The translations under genes were made by a program, and so were the position numbers. A DNA stretch of 64,000 bases from Mumia sp050632745 (GTDB taxonomy: Bacteria > Actinomycetota > Actinomycetes > Propionibacteriales > Nocardioidaceae): the NCBI RefSeq assembly GCF_050632745.1, contig NZ_JBODSD010000005.1:372001-436000 (forward strand), in the 5' to 3' direction. The number at the start of each line of letters is the position of its first letter. The stretch's first letter is position 1. The notes beneath the pieces were generated by a model. It worked only from the letters and a program-made list of their open reading frames with translations, made no database searches and had not been told where the DNA came from. Positions 46,513 through 55,435 of this stretch are shown piece by piece.

Positions 46513-48330
46513 TCAGGAGCTCGGCCGGCTGGCCCACTCACGGATCTTGTCGATCCGGGCCCGCAGGTCCTCGACCGAGGCGCTCGCGGCGGTCGGTCCG
46601 CCGCACTCCTCGCGCAGCCGGTTGTGCACGACCCCGTGCGGCTGCCCCGTCCGGTGGTGCCACGCGCCGACCAGCCCGTTGAGCTCACGCCGCAGCAGGG
46701 CACGCATCTCGTGGGTGCTCGGCTCGTCCGGACGCTGGGCGGCACCGGCCGCCGCGCCGACCTCCGCCGCGTCGGCATCCTCGTCCCCCGCGTCAGCGGC
46801 CGGCCCGCCCGCTCCGCGCTGGGCCCGCCGGGAGCGCGCGTGGCGCAGCAGCTCGCGCACCTGGTCGGGCTCGAGCAGCCCGGGGATCCCGAGGAAGTCC
46901 ATCTCCTCCTCCGACCCGACGGCGACCTCGCCCTCGTGGCCGAACTCGCCCCCGTCGTACAGCACGCGGTCGAAGGACGCCTCGCTCCCGAGCGCCTGGA
47001 ACTCGAACGGCTCGAGGTCGGCGGTGGACTCCGTCGCCTGCGCCGCCGCGATCAGCTCGTCCTCGAGCGCGAGCGGGTCGTCGCTGTCGCCGCCGCTGCG
47101 GCCGAGCACGTGGTCGCGCTCCAGCTCCAGCTCCGAGGCCAGCCCGAGCACCCGCGGCACGCTGGGGACGAAGACGGTCGCGGTCTCACCGCGCTTGCGG
47201 GCCCGCACGAAGCGGCCGACGGCCTGGGCGAAGAACAGCGGCGTCGACGTCGTCGTCGCGTAGACGCCGACCGCCAGCCGCGGCACGTCGACGCCCTCGC
47301 TGACCATGCGGACGGCGACCATCCACCGGTCGTGCGACTCGGCGAACGCGCTGATCCGCGCGCTCGCCTCCTTCTCGTCCGACAGCACGACGGTCGGCCC
47401 GGTCCCGGTGACCTCGCGGAGGATCTTGGCGTACGCACGCGCCGCGTTCTGGTCGCTCGCGATCACGAGACCGCCCGCGTCGGGGACGTGGCGGCGCACC
47501 TCGGAGAGGCGCTTGTCGGCGGCGGCGAGGACCGACGGGATCCAGGAGCCCGACGGGTCCAGCGCCGTACGGAGCGCCTGCGCGGTGAGGTCCTTCGTCA
47601 TCGGCTCGCCCATCCGGGCCGCGACCTCGTCACCGGCGCGGGTGCGCCAGCGCAGGTCGCCGGAGTAGGCCATGAAGAGGACAGGACGGACGACGCTGTC
47701 GGCGAGCGCCTCGGCGTAGCCGTACGAGTAGTCCGCGACGCTGCGCCCGATGCCGTCGTCGCCCGGCGCGTAGGTGACGAACGGGATGGGGTTGGTGTCG
47801 GACCGGAACGGGGTGCCGGTGAGGGCGAGCCGCCGCGTGGCCGGCTCGAACGCCTCGCGGACCGCGTCGCCCCACGAGAGCGCGTCGCCGGCGTGGTGCA
47901 CCTCGTCGAGGATCACCAGCGTGCGGAAGCGCTCGGTGCGCAGACGGTACGCGGTGGGGTTGGTCGCGACACCGGCGTAGGTGAGCGCGAAGCCGCGGAA
48001 GTCCGACGCCATCGCGCCGCTGCGGCCGCTGAACGACGGGTCGAGCGGGATGCCGGCACGGGCGCCGGCCTCGGCCCACTGGGTCTTGAGGTGGTCGGTC
48101 GGCGCCACCACCACGACCCGCTCGACGACGCGGCGCTCGAGCAGCTGCGCCGCGACGGTGAGCGCGAACGTCGTCTTGCCGGCCCCGGGCGTCGCGACCG
48201 CGAGGAAGTCACGCGGGTTGCGCTCGGCGTACAGGGAGAGTGCGTCGGCCTGCCACGCACGCAGCTTGGGGGCGGTGCCCCATGCTGCGCGATCGGGATA
48301 GGCCGGTGGGAGATGCGCGGCCCCGGTCAT
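46513..48330 (-). CDS. DEAD/DEAH-box helicase (SSL2/UvsW-like superfamily 2)
   Basis: 605 residues. Motif I ATPGAGKTTFAL (46-57), Ia VVVAPTDHLKTQW, II LDEVHHAGD (DEVH, 142-145), III LTGTPFRSD, IV-V region VASDQNAARAYAKIL-like and MVSEGVDVPRLAVGVYA, VI FFAQAVGRFVRARKRGE. The C-terminal 170 residues (charged, with EEEMDFLGIPGLLEPDQVREL) are specific to an actinobacterial subfamily. ATP-dependent DNA or RNA translocase; target unknown. Its ATG overlaps the M43 protease stop (TGATG), so it is translated in the DUF3039-protease-helicase unit. Confidence 0.88.
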   Translation of the reverse strand: MTGAAHLPPAYPDRAAWGTAPKLRAWQADALSLYAERNPRDFLAVATPGAGKTTFALTVAAQLLERRVVERVVVVAPTDHLKTQWAEAGARAGIPLDPSFSGRSGAMASDFRGFALTYAGVATNPTAYRLRTERFRTLVILDEVHHAGDALSWGDAVREAFEPATRRLALTGTPFRSDTNPIPFVTYAPGDDGIGRSVADYSYGYAEALADSVVRPVLFMAYSGDLRWRTRAGDEVAARMGEPMTKDLTAQALRTALDPSGSWIPSVLAAADKRLSEVRRHVPDAGGLVIASDQNAARAYAKILREVTGTGPTVVLSDEKEASARISAFAESHDRWMVAVRMVSEGVDVPRLAVGVYATTTSTPLFFAQAVGRFVRARKRGETATVFVPSVPRVLGLASELELERDHVLGRSGGDSDDPLALEDELIAAAQATESTADLEPFEFQALGSEASFDRVLYDGGEFGHEGEVAVGSEEEMDFLGIPGLLEPDQVRELLRHARSRRAQRGAGGPAADAGDEDADAAEVGAAAGAAQRPDEPSTHEMRALLRRELNGLVGAWHHRTGQPHGVVHNRLREECGGPTAASASVEDLRARIDKIREWASRPSS

Positions 48331-49349
48331 CAGCGGCGGTACACCCGCCAGAGCTTGCGCATGCGTTCGATCTGACCGGGCGTGAAGTGGTGCATGCACC
48401 GGTCGTAGGAGTAGTCCATGAAGTTGTGGATCGGGTCCTCCCCCGGAGCAGGACAGGTGTCGCGCCCGCGCGGGCACTCGAAGCTCGGGATCCGCTCGCG
48501 CGGCGTGTCGGCCACGCGGTCGTTCTTCTTGCTGCAGCCGCCCTGGAACGTGTGGTAGAGCCCGAGCCAGTGGCCGGTCTCGTGCACGGCGGTGTCGCCC
48601 TTGTTGTAGCCCCGGAAGCGGCCGCCCGGCATGGAGTCCTTGTGGATCACGACGCCGTCGGTCTTGAGCTTGCTCTTGGGCCGCTGCGGGAACGTCGCGT
48701 AGCCGAGCACCTGCAGGTCGCCCCGCTCGGTGGGTGCCGCGATGTAGAGGTTGAGGCTGCGCTTCTTGCCGCGGTGCAGCGCCTTGCGCATCGCGCGGGA
48801 CTCGCTCGAGCCGAGCGACGCGTAGTACCACGCCTTGTTGACCGTGTAGTCGATGTCCTTGAGCTTGAAGCGGATGCGCGTGCTCCGCGCCTGGCTCCAC
48901 TGCTTGCCGGCGTAGGCGCGGTTCATCACCTTGACCTGGCGGCGCACCTTGGCACGGCTGACGGCCTTGCTGCCGCTCGACGGCTTGAGGACGTGCGCGT
49001 AGACGCCGACGGTGATGACCCGGGGGCCGTCCCCGCGGGCACCGGGCGTGGCGCGAGCCGCGTCGAGCCGCGCGAGGCGGGTCTTGAGGTCGCGCTCGTA
49101 CGCCACCACCGTCGCCTCGGACGGCTCGGGCGCGCGGACGACGCCGTCGAGCCCCTTGAGCGTCCGGGCCGCCAGCGTCTCGGTCGGCGCGCAGTCGAGC
49201 GCGGGAGCAGCCGCGACCCGCGCGGTCGAGACGTCGGCGACCGCCGGCTGCGTCTGCGTCGCAGCGGTCAGGCCCGCGACGAGGGCGGCGCCGACCAGCA
49301 CCGCCCCCCGGCCCCGCACGCGCGGCAGACGTCGCTGCGGGTCAGTCAT
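48330..49349 (-). CDS. Secreted zinc metalloprotease, pappalysin (M43) type
   Basis: 339 residues. Signal peptide GAVLVGAALVAGLTAATQTQ after a basic start. The extended zinc motif is VHETGHWLGLYHTFQGGC (256-273) and the Met-turn is in HNFMDYSYDRCMHHFTPGQ. Two cysteine pairs (CSKKND...CPRGRDTC) stabilise the domain. Pro-domain about residues 45-105. ATG 49349 is preferred; a GTG at 49355 is in frame. It overlaps the DUF3039 stop and the helicase start. Confidence 0.88.
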   Translation of the reverse strand: MTDPQRRLPRVRGRGAVLVGAALVAGLTAATQTQPAVADVSTARVAAAPALDCAPTETLAARTLKGLDGVVRAPEPSEATVVAYERDLKTRLARLDAARATPGARGDGPRVITVGVYAHVLKPSSGSKAVSRAKVRRQVKVMNRAYAGKQWSQARSTRIRFKLKDIDYTVNKAWYYASLGSSESRAMRKALHRGKKRSLNLYIAAPTERGDLQVLGYATFPQRPKSKLKTDGVVIHKDSMPGGRFRGYNKGDTAVHETGHWLGLYHTFQGGCSKKNDRVADTPRERIPSFECPRGRDTCPAPGEDPIHNFMDYSYDRCMHHFTPGQIERMRKLWRVYRR

Positions 49350-49605
49350 CGTCACCGGAGTCGCCCGACTTCAGGGACTCCCAGATCTCCTTGCACTCCG
49401 GGCAGACCGGGAACCGCTGCGGGTCCCTGCTGGGCACCCACACCTTCCCGCAGAGCGCGACCACAGGGGTGCCCTCGATCATGGCCTCGGTGAGCTTGTC
49501 CTTCGGCACGTAGTGCGAGAAGCGCTCGTGGTCGCCGTCGTCGAGGCGCGGTTGCGTACGGACGTCCGAGGACGTCTGGGCTCCGGGACTGAAGGTGGTC
49601 GACAC
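49342..49605 (-). CDS. DUF3039 family protein
   Basis: 87 residues, with the DUF3039 pattern DDGDHERFSHYVPKDKL, TPVVALCGKVWVPSRDPQRF, VCPECKEIWESL: one Cys plus a Cys-x2-Cys that may bind zinc. Widespread in Actinobacteria, function unknown. GTG 49605 is supported by minus-strand TAGACT 6 bases upstream. First gene of the DUF3039-protease-helicase unit. Confidence 0.88.
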   Translation of the reverse strand: MSTTFSPGAQTSSDVRTQPRLDDGDHERFSHYVPKDKLTEAMIEGTPVVALCGKVWVPSRDPQRFPVCPECKEIWESLKSGDSGDDD

Positions 49606-49611
49606 CCCGGC

Positions 49612-49617
49612 AGTCTA
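49612..49617 (-). promoter_or_regulatory. -10 hexamer TAGACT of DUF3039 gene
   Basis: Minus-strand TAGACT lies 6 bases before GTG 49605; no ribosome site. Confidence 0.5.
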
Positions 49618-49645
49618 TGCCAGAAGCGCTCGTCCCCCCAGCCGG

Positions 49646-50248
49646 TCAGTTCAGCTGGGGATCGTCGGGATAGGTGGACAGCATCGCCAGATCGCCGCCC
49701 TGACGGCGAAGGACCTGCCGCCACAGGGCCTCTGGATTCGGGGAGAGGAGGTCCTCGTCGAAGGAGTCGACGACCACCCACGAGCCCTCGGCGATCTCGC
49801 TCTCGAGCTGCCCCGGGCTCCACCCGGCATACCCGGCGAACACCCGCACACCGCGCAGCCCCGCCTCCACGGCGCGCGACGGCAGGTCGAGATCGACCAG
49901 GCCCACCCGGTCGTACATCTCGCGCCAGCCGGCCGGCGGGTCGTCGCCGTCGCGGAGCACGCCGACCGCGAGCGCGGAGTCGGTCGAGACGGGTCCGCCG
50001 GAGAAGACGGCCGTCGGGCTCGAGACCAGCGTCGACCACTCCGGCAGCACCTCGGCGACCGTCGCGTCGAGCGGCTGGTTGAGGATCACCCCGAGCGCTC
50101 CCCCGGCGTCGTGGTCCAGCACGACGACGACGGAGCGGTAGAACGGACCGCCGCCGAGCAGCGGTGTGGCGACCAGGAGGCGGCCCCGGTACGACCTGTG
50201 CCTCGGCGAGATCTCGTCGGACGACTCGGCGGGTTCTTGCTCGGTCAT
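49646..50248 (-). CDS. YqgE/AlgH family protein
   Basis: 200 residues. Family signature: GRLLVATPLLGGGPFYRSVVVVLDHDAGGALGVILNQP in parts, then FSGGPVSTDSALAVGVL and VRVFAGYAGWSPGQLESEI. Probable regulatory or structural protein, activity unknown. GAGGAGGGG lies 2 bases before ATG 50248. Confidence 0.93.
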   Translation of the reverse strand: MTEQEPAESSDEISPRHRSYRGRLLVATPLLGGGPFYRSVVVVLDHDAGGALGVILNQPLDATVAEVLPEWSTLVSSPTAVFSGGPVSTDSALAVGVLRDGDDPPAGWREMYDRVGLVDLDLPSRAVEAGLRGVRVFAGYAGWSPGQLESEIAEGSWVVVDSFDEDLLSPNPEALWRQVLRRQGGDLAMLSTYPDDPQLN

Positions 50249-50361
50249 CGCCCCTCCTCGCGTCGTGCCCGACCCCCGTCTCAGCGTACGCCGTGGCAGC
50301 CGGATCCGTGGCTGCCCAGGCCGTAGGATGACCGAACCTGCACAGCGACACAGAGGACGAG

Positions 50362-51123
50362 ATGGCCGACACCGAACACGAGGAGGAGCTCACCGTCGAC
50401 GAGCTCGCGTCACGGGTCGGGATGACCGTGCGCAACGTCCGGGCGTACGCCAGCCGGGGACTGCTCGCGCCGCCGCGCCTCGAGGGTCGCACCGGCTACT
50501 ACACGCAGTCCCACGTCAACCAGCTCCAGCTCGTGCGCAGCCTCCTCGACCGCGGCTACACGCTGCAGGCGGTCGAGAAGGCGCTGCAGGACAAGACGTC
50601 CACGACGGCCGACTACGCGCTCGACCTCATCACGGTGCTCGACTCGCCCCTCGCGCGCGAGCCCGAGAGCGAGCTCATGTCGCGCGACCGGCTGACGGCG
50701 ATGGCCGGCATCGCCCGCGACGCAGATCTGGCCCAGAAGCTCGTCGACCGCGGCCTCGCCCGCATCGTCGACGAGGACACCCTCGAGGTCAGCCGCCCCG
50801 ACGTCGTCCGCGCCGGCGTCGCCGCCATCTCGCTCGGCCTGGAGCCGGAGACCGTCCTCGAGCTCCTCCCCTCGCTGTCCACGCCGCTGCGGGCCGTCGC
50901 CGACGACCTGGTCGGCCGCGTGCGTCACGACATCTGGCAGCCGTTCGTCCACAAGGGCATGCCCGACGACCAGTGGCAGGAGGTCGTCACCTCGATCGCC
51001 AACCTGCTGCCCGTCGCGGCGCAGGCCGTGGTCGCGGTGTTCCGCGACGAGCTCGCGCACGCGATCGACGACGCCCTCGGCGAGGAGCTCGCCGCGCTCG
51101 GCGACGAGAAGCAGACGCCCTAG
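50362..51123 (+). CDS. MerR-family transcriptional regulator
   Basis: 253 residues, longer than simple MerR proteins. HTH: LTVDELASRVGMTVRNVRAY, ASRGLLAPPRLEGRTGYYTQ, SHVNQLQLVRSLLDRGYTLQAVEKAL. The C-terminal 150 residues are helical (DADLAQKLVDRGLARIVDED, VLELLPSLSTPLRAVADDLV) without cysteine metal ligands, so an organic effector or protein partner is likelier than a metal. A TAGGAT -10 box at 50324 gives a leader of about 25 bases. Target genes not evident nearby. Confidence 0.88.
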   Translation: MADTEHEEELTVDELASRVGMTVRNVRAYASRGLLAPPRLEGRTGYYTQSHVNQLQLVRSLLDRGYTLQAVEKALQDKTSTTADYALDLITVLDSPLAREPESELMSRDRLTAMAGIARDADLAQKLVDRGLARIVDEDTLEVSRPDVVRAGVAAISLGLEPETVLELLPSLSTPLRAVADDLVGRVRHDIWQPFVHKGMPDDQWQEVVTSIANLLPVAAQAVVAVFRDELAHAIDDALGEELAALGDEKQTP

Positions 51124-51131
51124 ACAGAGAT

Positions 51132-51175
51132 CGGCCCCACCCGACGCTGGAGGGAGGGACCGTCAGGTGGGGCCG
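51132..51175. terminator. Terminator hairpin between MerR and DUF3048 genes
   Basis: CGGCCCCACC (51132-51141) and GGTGGGGCCG (51166-51175) form a perfect 10-bp stem with a 24-base loop, 8 bases after the MerR stop. It lies between convergent genes and can serve both. Confidence 0.75.
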
Positions 51176-51245
51176 AAGCTCTGCTGTCGATGCTAGGCGA
51201 GCCGCTCTCCGCACCGGAGGGCAGCGACGTGTGACCTTCCTCGCG

Positions 51246-52280
51246 TCAGCGCGACCGCACGGTGACGCCGCCGGCGCCCTGCGGCACCAGCTCGACGAAG
51301 ACCTTGCCCGGCTTGAGCGTCACGGGCTTGCCGCCGGCCGCGAGCCGGATCGGTGCCGCCGCGTTCTTCTTGCTCCAGCGCGCGTTGAGGACCTTGCCGC
51401 CGCTGAGGACGACGGCCTTGCCGCCCCCGGTGAACACGGTCTCCGGGACCGGGTTGCCGGCCGGGTCGCGGTAGCCCGCGTCGGCCTGGCGCGTGAAGAG
51501 GACCAGGACGGTGCTCGGAGTGAAGTCCTTGCCCTTCTGCGCGTGCCCGTTGACCCGCTTGTACGCGCCCGACGCGTACTGCCAGCGTGTCGCCGAGCCG
51601 CGCGAGAAGCGGACGTCGAAGGAGGTCGCCTTGGCGGTGCCCGCGGTCGGGGTCGCGCTGAACGGCAGGTACGGCGGCGGCACCGCGGCCTTCGCCGAGC
51701 TCTGCTTCTGCGCGTACGCGTCCAGGTTCAGCAGCCGGTCGTACGGCGCGCGCTTGCCCGGGTCGCGCGACAGCGTCAGGTTGCCCGTGTCCTCGCTGTG
51801 GAAGTCGACGCCGGCAGCCTTGATCTTGCGGACCGCCACGCCGGCGCCGCCGGAGGCGATCAGCTGACCGCCGGTCGGCTTCACGATCGCGATGTCGGTC
51901 GTGCGGGTCGAGCGGACGTGACCGACCTTGGTCGGGGTCTCGGTGTAGAAGAACGCCGCGAGGCGCGTCAGCCCTCCCTCGACCAGCTCCTCGAACACCA
52001 GGTCGGCCTGCGACAGGCCGTACTGCGGCGCGCCCGCGTCGGTGTTCTCGATCTTCACGAGGAAGGCCGGGTGCTCGGGCAGGCCCTTGGCCGCGGCCTG
52101 CCCCGTGAACGGGTTGGCGCGGACCAGCGTGGCGGCCTTGCGGGCGGCGTCGGCGGTCGTGGGGGACGGCGTCTCGGGGGTCTTCGGCTCCTCGCCGCCC
52201 GAGCAGGCGGTCGCGAGGACGAGGGCGGCCGCGACGAGAGTCGCACGGACCGCGGTACGGGGGTGAAGGCTCACGGGCAT
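51246..52280 (-). CDS. DUF3048 domain lipoprotein
   Basis: 344 residues. Signal with lipobox VAAALVLATACSGGEEPKTP (lipid on the Cys), a Pro/Thr linker, then DUF3048: HPAFLVKIENTDAGAPQYGL, ADLVFEELVEGGLTRLAAFF, KVGHVRSTRTTDIAIVKPTG. Some members were called YerB-like; the function is unknown but the location is the outer face of the membrane. The start is ATG 52280 or, with GGAAG 7 bases before it, GTG 52274. It follows the NlpC/P60 gene on the same strand behind a terminator. Confidence 0.86.
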   Translation of the reverse strand: MPVSLHPRTAVRATLVAAALVLATACSGGEEPKTPETPSPTTADAARKAATLVRANPFTGQAAAKGLPEHPAFLVKIENTDAGAPQYGLSQADLVFEELVEGGLTRLAAFFYTETPTKVGHVRSTRTTDIAIVKPTGGQLIASGGAGVAVRKIKAAGVDFHSEDTGNLTLSRDPGKRAPYDRLLNLDAYAQKQSSAKAAVPPPYLPFSATPTAGTAKATSFDVRFSRGSATRWQYASGAYKRVNGHAQKGKDFTPSTVLVLFTRQADAGYRDPAGNPVPETVFTGGGKAVVLSGGKVLNARWSKKNAAAPIRLAAGGKPVTLKPGKVFVELVPQGAGGVTVRSR

Positions 52281-52293
52281 GCTTCCATGGTGG

Positions 52294-52329
52294 AGCAGGG
52301 CCGGCACCCCTCGAGGCACCGGCCCTGCT
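52294..52329. terminator. Terminator hairpin after the NlpC/P60 gene
   Basis: AGCAGGGCCGG (52294-52304) and CCGGCCCTGCT (52319-52329) form a perfect 11-bp stem with a 14-base loop, 25 bases beyond the hydrolase stop on the minus strand. Confidence 0.75.
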
Positions 52330-52353
52330 GTTTCGTGATGCGTGTCGGTCAGG

Positions 52354-52911
52354 TCAGGCGCGCAGGCGCAGCGTGCCGGCCGACCAGCCGCGGGTCCAGA
52401 TCCGCTCGACCTTCACACGGCTGCCGGAGTACGGCGAGTGAAGGATGCGGCCCTTCCCCCAGTAGATGCCCACGTGGTACTTGCGGGATCCACCGAAGAA
52501 GACGAGGTCGCCCTTGCGGATGTTCTTCTTCTTGATGTGGCGGACGCGGTGGTACTGCGCGTTCGCCGTGCGGGGCAGCCGCACGCCGGCCTTGCGGAAC
52601 GAGTACGACGTCAGGCCCGAGCAGTCGAACGAGCCGGGGCCCGACGCGCCGTAGCGGTACGGGTCGCCCTTCTGGCGCGCGGCGACGCGCGTGGCCTTCA
52701 CGATGCGGCCGGCGCGACGCTTCTTCGCGGCGAGCCGCTTCGCCTTGGCCGTCGAGAGCTTCGCTGCCGCCGTGGTCTTGGCGGCGGTGGTGCTCGTGGT
52801 GGTGGAGGTGGTGGCGCTGGCCTGCGGCGCGGTCGTGACGACCATCGCAGCGGCAGCGGACAGAGCGATCGGCAGCGCGAAAAGACGCTGCTTCCGGGGG
52901 GACGCGAGCAT
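52354..52911 (-). CDS. Secreted NlpC/P60 peptidoglycan hydrolase
   Basis: 185 residues. Signal peptide LFALPIALSAAAAMVVTTAP, an Ala/Thr/Lys-rich linker (residues 33-70), then NlpC/P60: Cys97 in FDCSGLTSYSFRKAGV, His146 in RKYHVGIYWG and the third polar residue His158 in RILHSPYSG. It cleaves stem peptides of the cell wall. The 5' leader carries a c-di-AMP riboswitch, so expression should follow c-di-AMP level. Confidence 0.94.
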   Translation of the reverse strand: MLASPRKQRLFALPIALSAAAAMVVTTAPQASATTSTTTSTTAAKTTAAAKLSTAKAKRLAAKKRRAGRIVKATRVAARQKGDPYRYGASGPGSFDCSGLTSYSFRKAGVRLPRTANAQYHRVRHIKKKNIRKGDLVFFGGSRKYHVGIYWGKGRILHSPYSGSRVKVERIWTRGWSAGTLRLRA

Positions 52912-52932
52912 GTTGGACGTGGTTCCCTTCCA

Positions 52933-53090
52933 CGCCTACGAAGTGAGCTGTCGGATTAGGGCCGAAAGGAATGGCCCCTCCCTCGTGAGGGATTCACCCC
53001 GAGCACGCATGACCGCCAAGGTCTTCGTGCAGAGTTGGTTCCTCCGCTCCTGCCCGTCGGTGGTGTCGGTGATGGGGGCGTGTGCAGGCG
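52933..53090 (-). promoter_or_regulatory. Cyclic di-AMP riboswitch (ydaO-yuaA)
   Basis: On the minus strand the conserved blocks GGAGGAACCAAC (around 53037-53045), GGGGTGAATC (52991-53000), CCGACAGCT (52946-52954) and TCGTAGGCG (52933-52941) occur in the ydaO order. P1 is visible: CGCCTGC (53084-53090) pairs with GTAGGCG (52933-52939). It ends 21 bases before the NlpC/P60 start. In this family c-di-AMP usually turns expression off. Confidence 0.9.
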
Positions 53091-53425
53091 GGCAGGACTG
53101 GGCGTTACCCACACACGATGTTCAGTTGTCCGGCCCTGACCAGGTCGCGTCCCGGTCGGGCCCGTTATGAGGTTGTGATGGCCCGGGTCGGACCGCGAGC
53201 CACCATAGGCACAGTCCCGTAACCCCACAAATCGCCCGAACTCACCACGCGGAGACCTTGGTCACCTGTCCAGGTCGCCTCGCCTGGTATCGCAGGGGTT
53301 ACATGGGTGGAATGTGACCCTCGTCACAGTTTGTCCGAAGTCCATCACGGGCACATCACGATCCTTGCGACGATCGGGCCCCGATCGTGCGGCGTGAGCA
53401 CGCGCGCCGACCGGTCCGCGGGCCC
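53091..53425. other. Gene-free stretch upstream of the riboswitch
   Basis: This stretch lies between the cysteine desulfurase stop and the riboswitch. A minus-strand TATGGT (53202-53207) could be the -10 of the NlpC/P60 transcript, but no good -35 is seen. GTAAC pentamers recur on either strand (for example near 53219 and 53300). I find no convincing gene here. Confidence 0.4.
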
Positions 53426-54580
53426 TCAGCCGGCCAGGGCGCGCACCCGACGGACCGCGTCCACGACGGCGCCGGCGACACCCTCGAAGTCGGCCGGAGA
53501 CGCCGCCGTGAAGCGCACGGCGGTCCGCGCCACCTCCGGCACGACGCCCAGCGCGAGGAGCACCTCCGACGGCTCGTCCGACCCCGCGGCGCACGCCGAC
53601 CCGCTCGAGCAGACGATGCCGTGGTCCTGCTCCAGCCCGAGCAGCACAACCTCCCCCGAGGTCCCGGGGAAGCAGAAGGACGCATGACCGGGCAGCCGCT
53701 CGGTCGGGTGCCCGGTGAGCACGGCGCCGTCGGCACCGGCGAGAACCTCGCGGACGAACGCGTCCCGCGCGGCGGCGAGCTCCGCGACGGGCCCGCTCGG
53801 GCGCGGGCCGTCCGGCGTCGTCGTCACCGCCAGGCGGAGCGCGGTCGCGAGACCGACCGCGGCCGCGACGTTCTCGGTCCCGGACCGGCGGCCGCGTTCC
53901 TGGCCACCGCCGTGCACCAGCGGCTCGAGCGCCAGCCCACGCCGTACCCAGAGCGCACCGCTCCCCTTCGGTGCTCCGAGCTTGTGACCGCTCACGGTGA
54001 GCGCGTCGACGCCGAGGCGCTGCGGGTCGACGACCACCGAGCCGACGGCCTGCACGGCGTCGGTGTGCACGAGCGCGCCGTGCCGCCGCGCCAGCGCCGC
54101 GACCTCGGCGACCGGCTGCACGGTGCCGATCTCGTTGTTGGCCAGCATCACCGACACGAGGGTCGTGCCGGGACCGATCACCCGCTCGGCCTGAGCGAGG
54201 TCGACGACGCCGTCCGCGTCCACGTCGAGCAGGTCGACCCTGAACCCGTGCAGCCGCACCAGGTGGTCGCACGCCTCGAGCACAGCGGGGTGCTCGATCC
54301 GCGTCGTGACGACGTGCCGGTCCCGCGGCCGGGCCAGCGCCAGCCCCTTGACGGCGAGGTTGTCCGCCTCGGTGCCGCCGGAGGTCCACACGATCTCCGC
54401 CGGGCGGGCACCCAGCGCCGCCGCGACGTCGGCACGCGCGCCTTCGAGCGCACGCGCCGCGGCGTCACCCAGCCCGTGGTGGCTCGACGGGTTGCCGAAC
54501 TCCCCGGTCAGGTACGGCCACATCGCCTCGAGCACCTCCCGCCGCACGGGCGTCGTCGCAGCCGCGTCGAGGTAGCGCAC
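53426..54580 (-). CDS. Cysteine desulfurase (NifS/IscS family) of the nad operon
   Basis: 384 residues. RYLDAAATTPVRREVLEAM, the PLP lysine in VSGHKLGAPKG (Lys200), and the catalytic Cys in CSSGSACAAGSDEPSEVL (Cys330, short-loop IscS type). It removes sulfur from cysteine. As the last gene after nadA-nadB-nadC (start directly abutting the nadC stop), it probably supplies the Fe-S cluster of NadA, like the NifS-type gene beside nad genes in Bacillus. Confidence 0.92.
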   Translation of the reverse strand: MRYLDAAATTPVRREVLEAMWPYLTGEFGNPSSHHGLGDAAARALEGARADVAAALGARPAEIVWTSGGTEADNLAVKGLALARPRDRHVVTTRIEHPAVLEACDHLVRLHGFRVDLLDVDADGVVDLAQAERVIGPGTTLVSVMLANNEIGTVQPVAEVAALARRHGALVHTDAVQAVGSVVVDPQRLGVDALTVSGHKLGAPKGSGALWVRRGLALEPLVHGGGQERGRRSGTENVAAAVGLATALRLAVTTTPDGPRPSGPVAELAAARDAFVREVLAGADGAVLTGHPTERLPGHASFCFPGTSGEVVLLGLEQDHGIVCSSGSACAAGSDEPSEVLLALGVVPEVARTAVRFTAASPADFEGVAGAVVDAVRRVRALAG

Positions 54581-55435
54581 TCAGACCGCCACCGCGACGT
54601 CCAGCCCGAGGTCGAGGGCGGTCACGCTGTGGGTGAGCGCACCGACCGCGATGAGGTCGACGCCGGTGAGCGCGACCTCCCGGATCCCCGGGAGCGTGAT
54701 CCCGCCGCTGGCCTCCACGAGCGCCCGTCCGGCGACCTTCTCGACGCCGGTGCGCAGATCCTCGACCGAGAAGTTGTCCAGCAGCACGGTGTCGACGTCG
54801 GCGGCGAGGACGGCGTCGAGCTGGTCCAGCCGGTCGACCTCGACCTCGAGGTGCACGGTGTGCGGCAGCGCCGCACGAGCCGCACGGAGCGCAGCGGTGA
54901 TGCGCTCGGGGTCGTCACCGAGGAGCGCCAGGTGGTTGTCCTTGGCCATCACGGCGTCCGAGAGCGAGAAGCGGTGGTTGTGGCCCCCTCCGCACCGCAC
55001 GGCGTACTTCTCGAACGCGCGCAGCCCCGGCGTCGTCTTGCGGGTGTCGACGATGCGCGCGCCGGTGCCGGCGACGGCGTCGACGTACGCCCGGGTCTGG
55101 GTCGCGATGCCTGACATCCGCTGGGCGAAGTTGAGGGCGACCCGCTCCCCCCGCAGGACCCCGCGGGCGGGGCCTACGACGGTCGCGACGACGGTCCCCG
55201 GCTCGAGGACGTCGCCGTCGGCACGCTCGACCCGGACCGCGATCCGAGGGTCGACCGCGGCGAACGTCGCGGCCACGACCGCTGCGCCGGCGAGGACGCC
55301 CGCCTGTCGCGACACCATCCGTGCGGTCGCCACGGCGTCGGCGGGCACCAGGACCTCGCCTGTCACGTCCCCCCACGGCGCGTCCTCCTGGAGCGCCGCC
55401 TCCACCGCGGCGGTGATGAGCGCGTCGGTCAGCAT
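54581..55435 (-). CDS. nadC: Quinolinate phosphoribosyltransferase (decarboxylating)
   Basis: 284 residues. EDAPWGDVTGEVLVPADAVA, GERVALNFAQRMSGIATQTR, IVDTRKTTPGLRAFEKYAVRCGGGHNHRF (binding Arg and Lys residues) and VDTVLLDNFSVEDLR. It makes nicotinate mononucleotide from quinolinate and PRPP. ATG 55435 has AAGGGAG 8 bases upstream and overlaps the nadB end by 7 bases. Confidence 0.96.
   Translation of the reverse strand: MLTDALITAAVEAALQEDAPWGDVTGEVLVPADAVATARMVSRQAGVLAGAAVVAATFAAVDPRIAVRVERADGDVLEPGTVVATVVGPARGVLRGERVALNFAQRMSGIATQTRAYVDAVAGTGARIVDTRKTTPGLRAFEKYAVRCGGGHNHRFSLSDAVMAKDNHLALLGDDPERITAALRAARAALPHTVHLEVEVDRLDQLDAVLAADVDTVLLDNFSVEDLRTGVEKVAGRALVEASGGITLPGIREVALTGVDLIAVGALTHSVTALDLGLDVAVAV

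Noticed and set aside
52956..53228. 90-residue minus-strand open frame upstream of the NlpC/P60 gene
   Set aside because: It overlaps the c-di-AMP riboswitch and has no domain or ribosome site.
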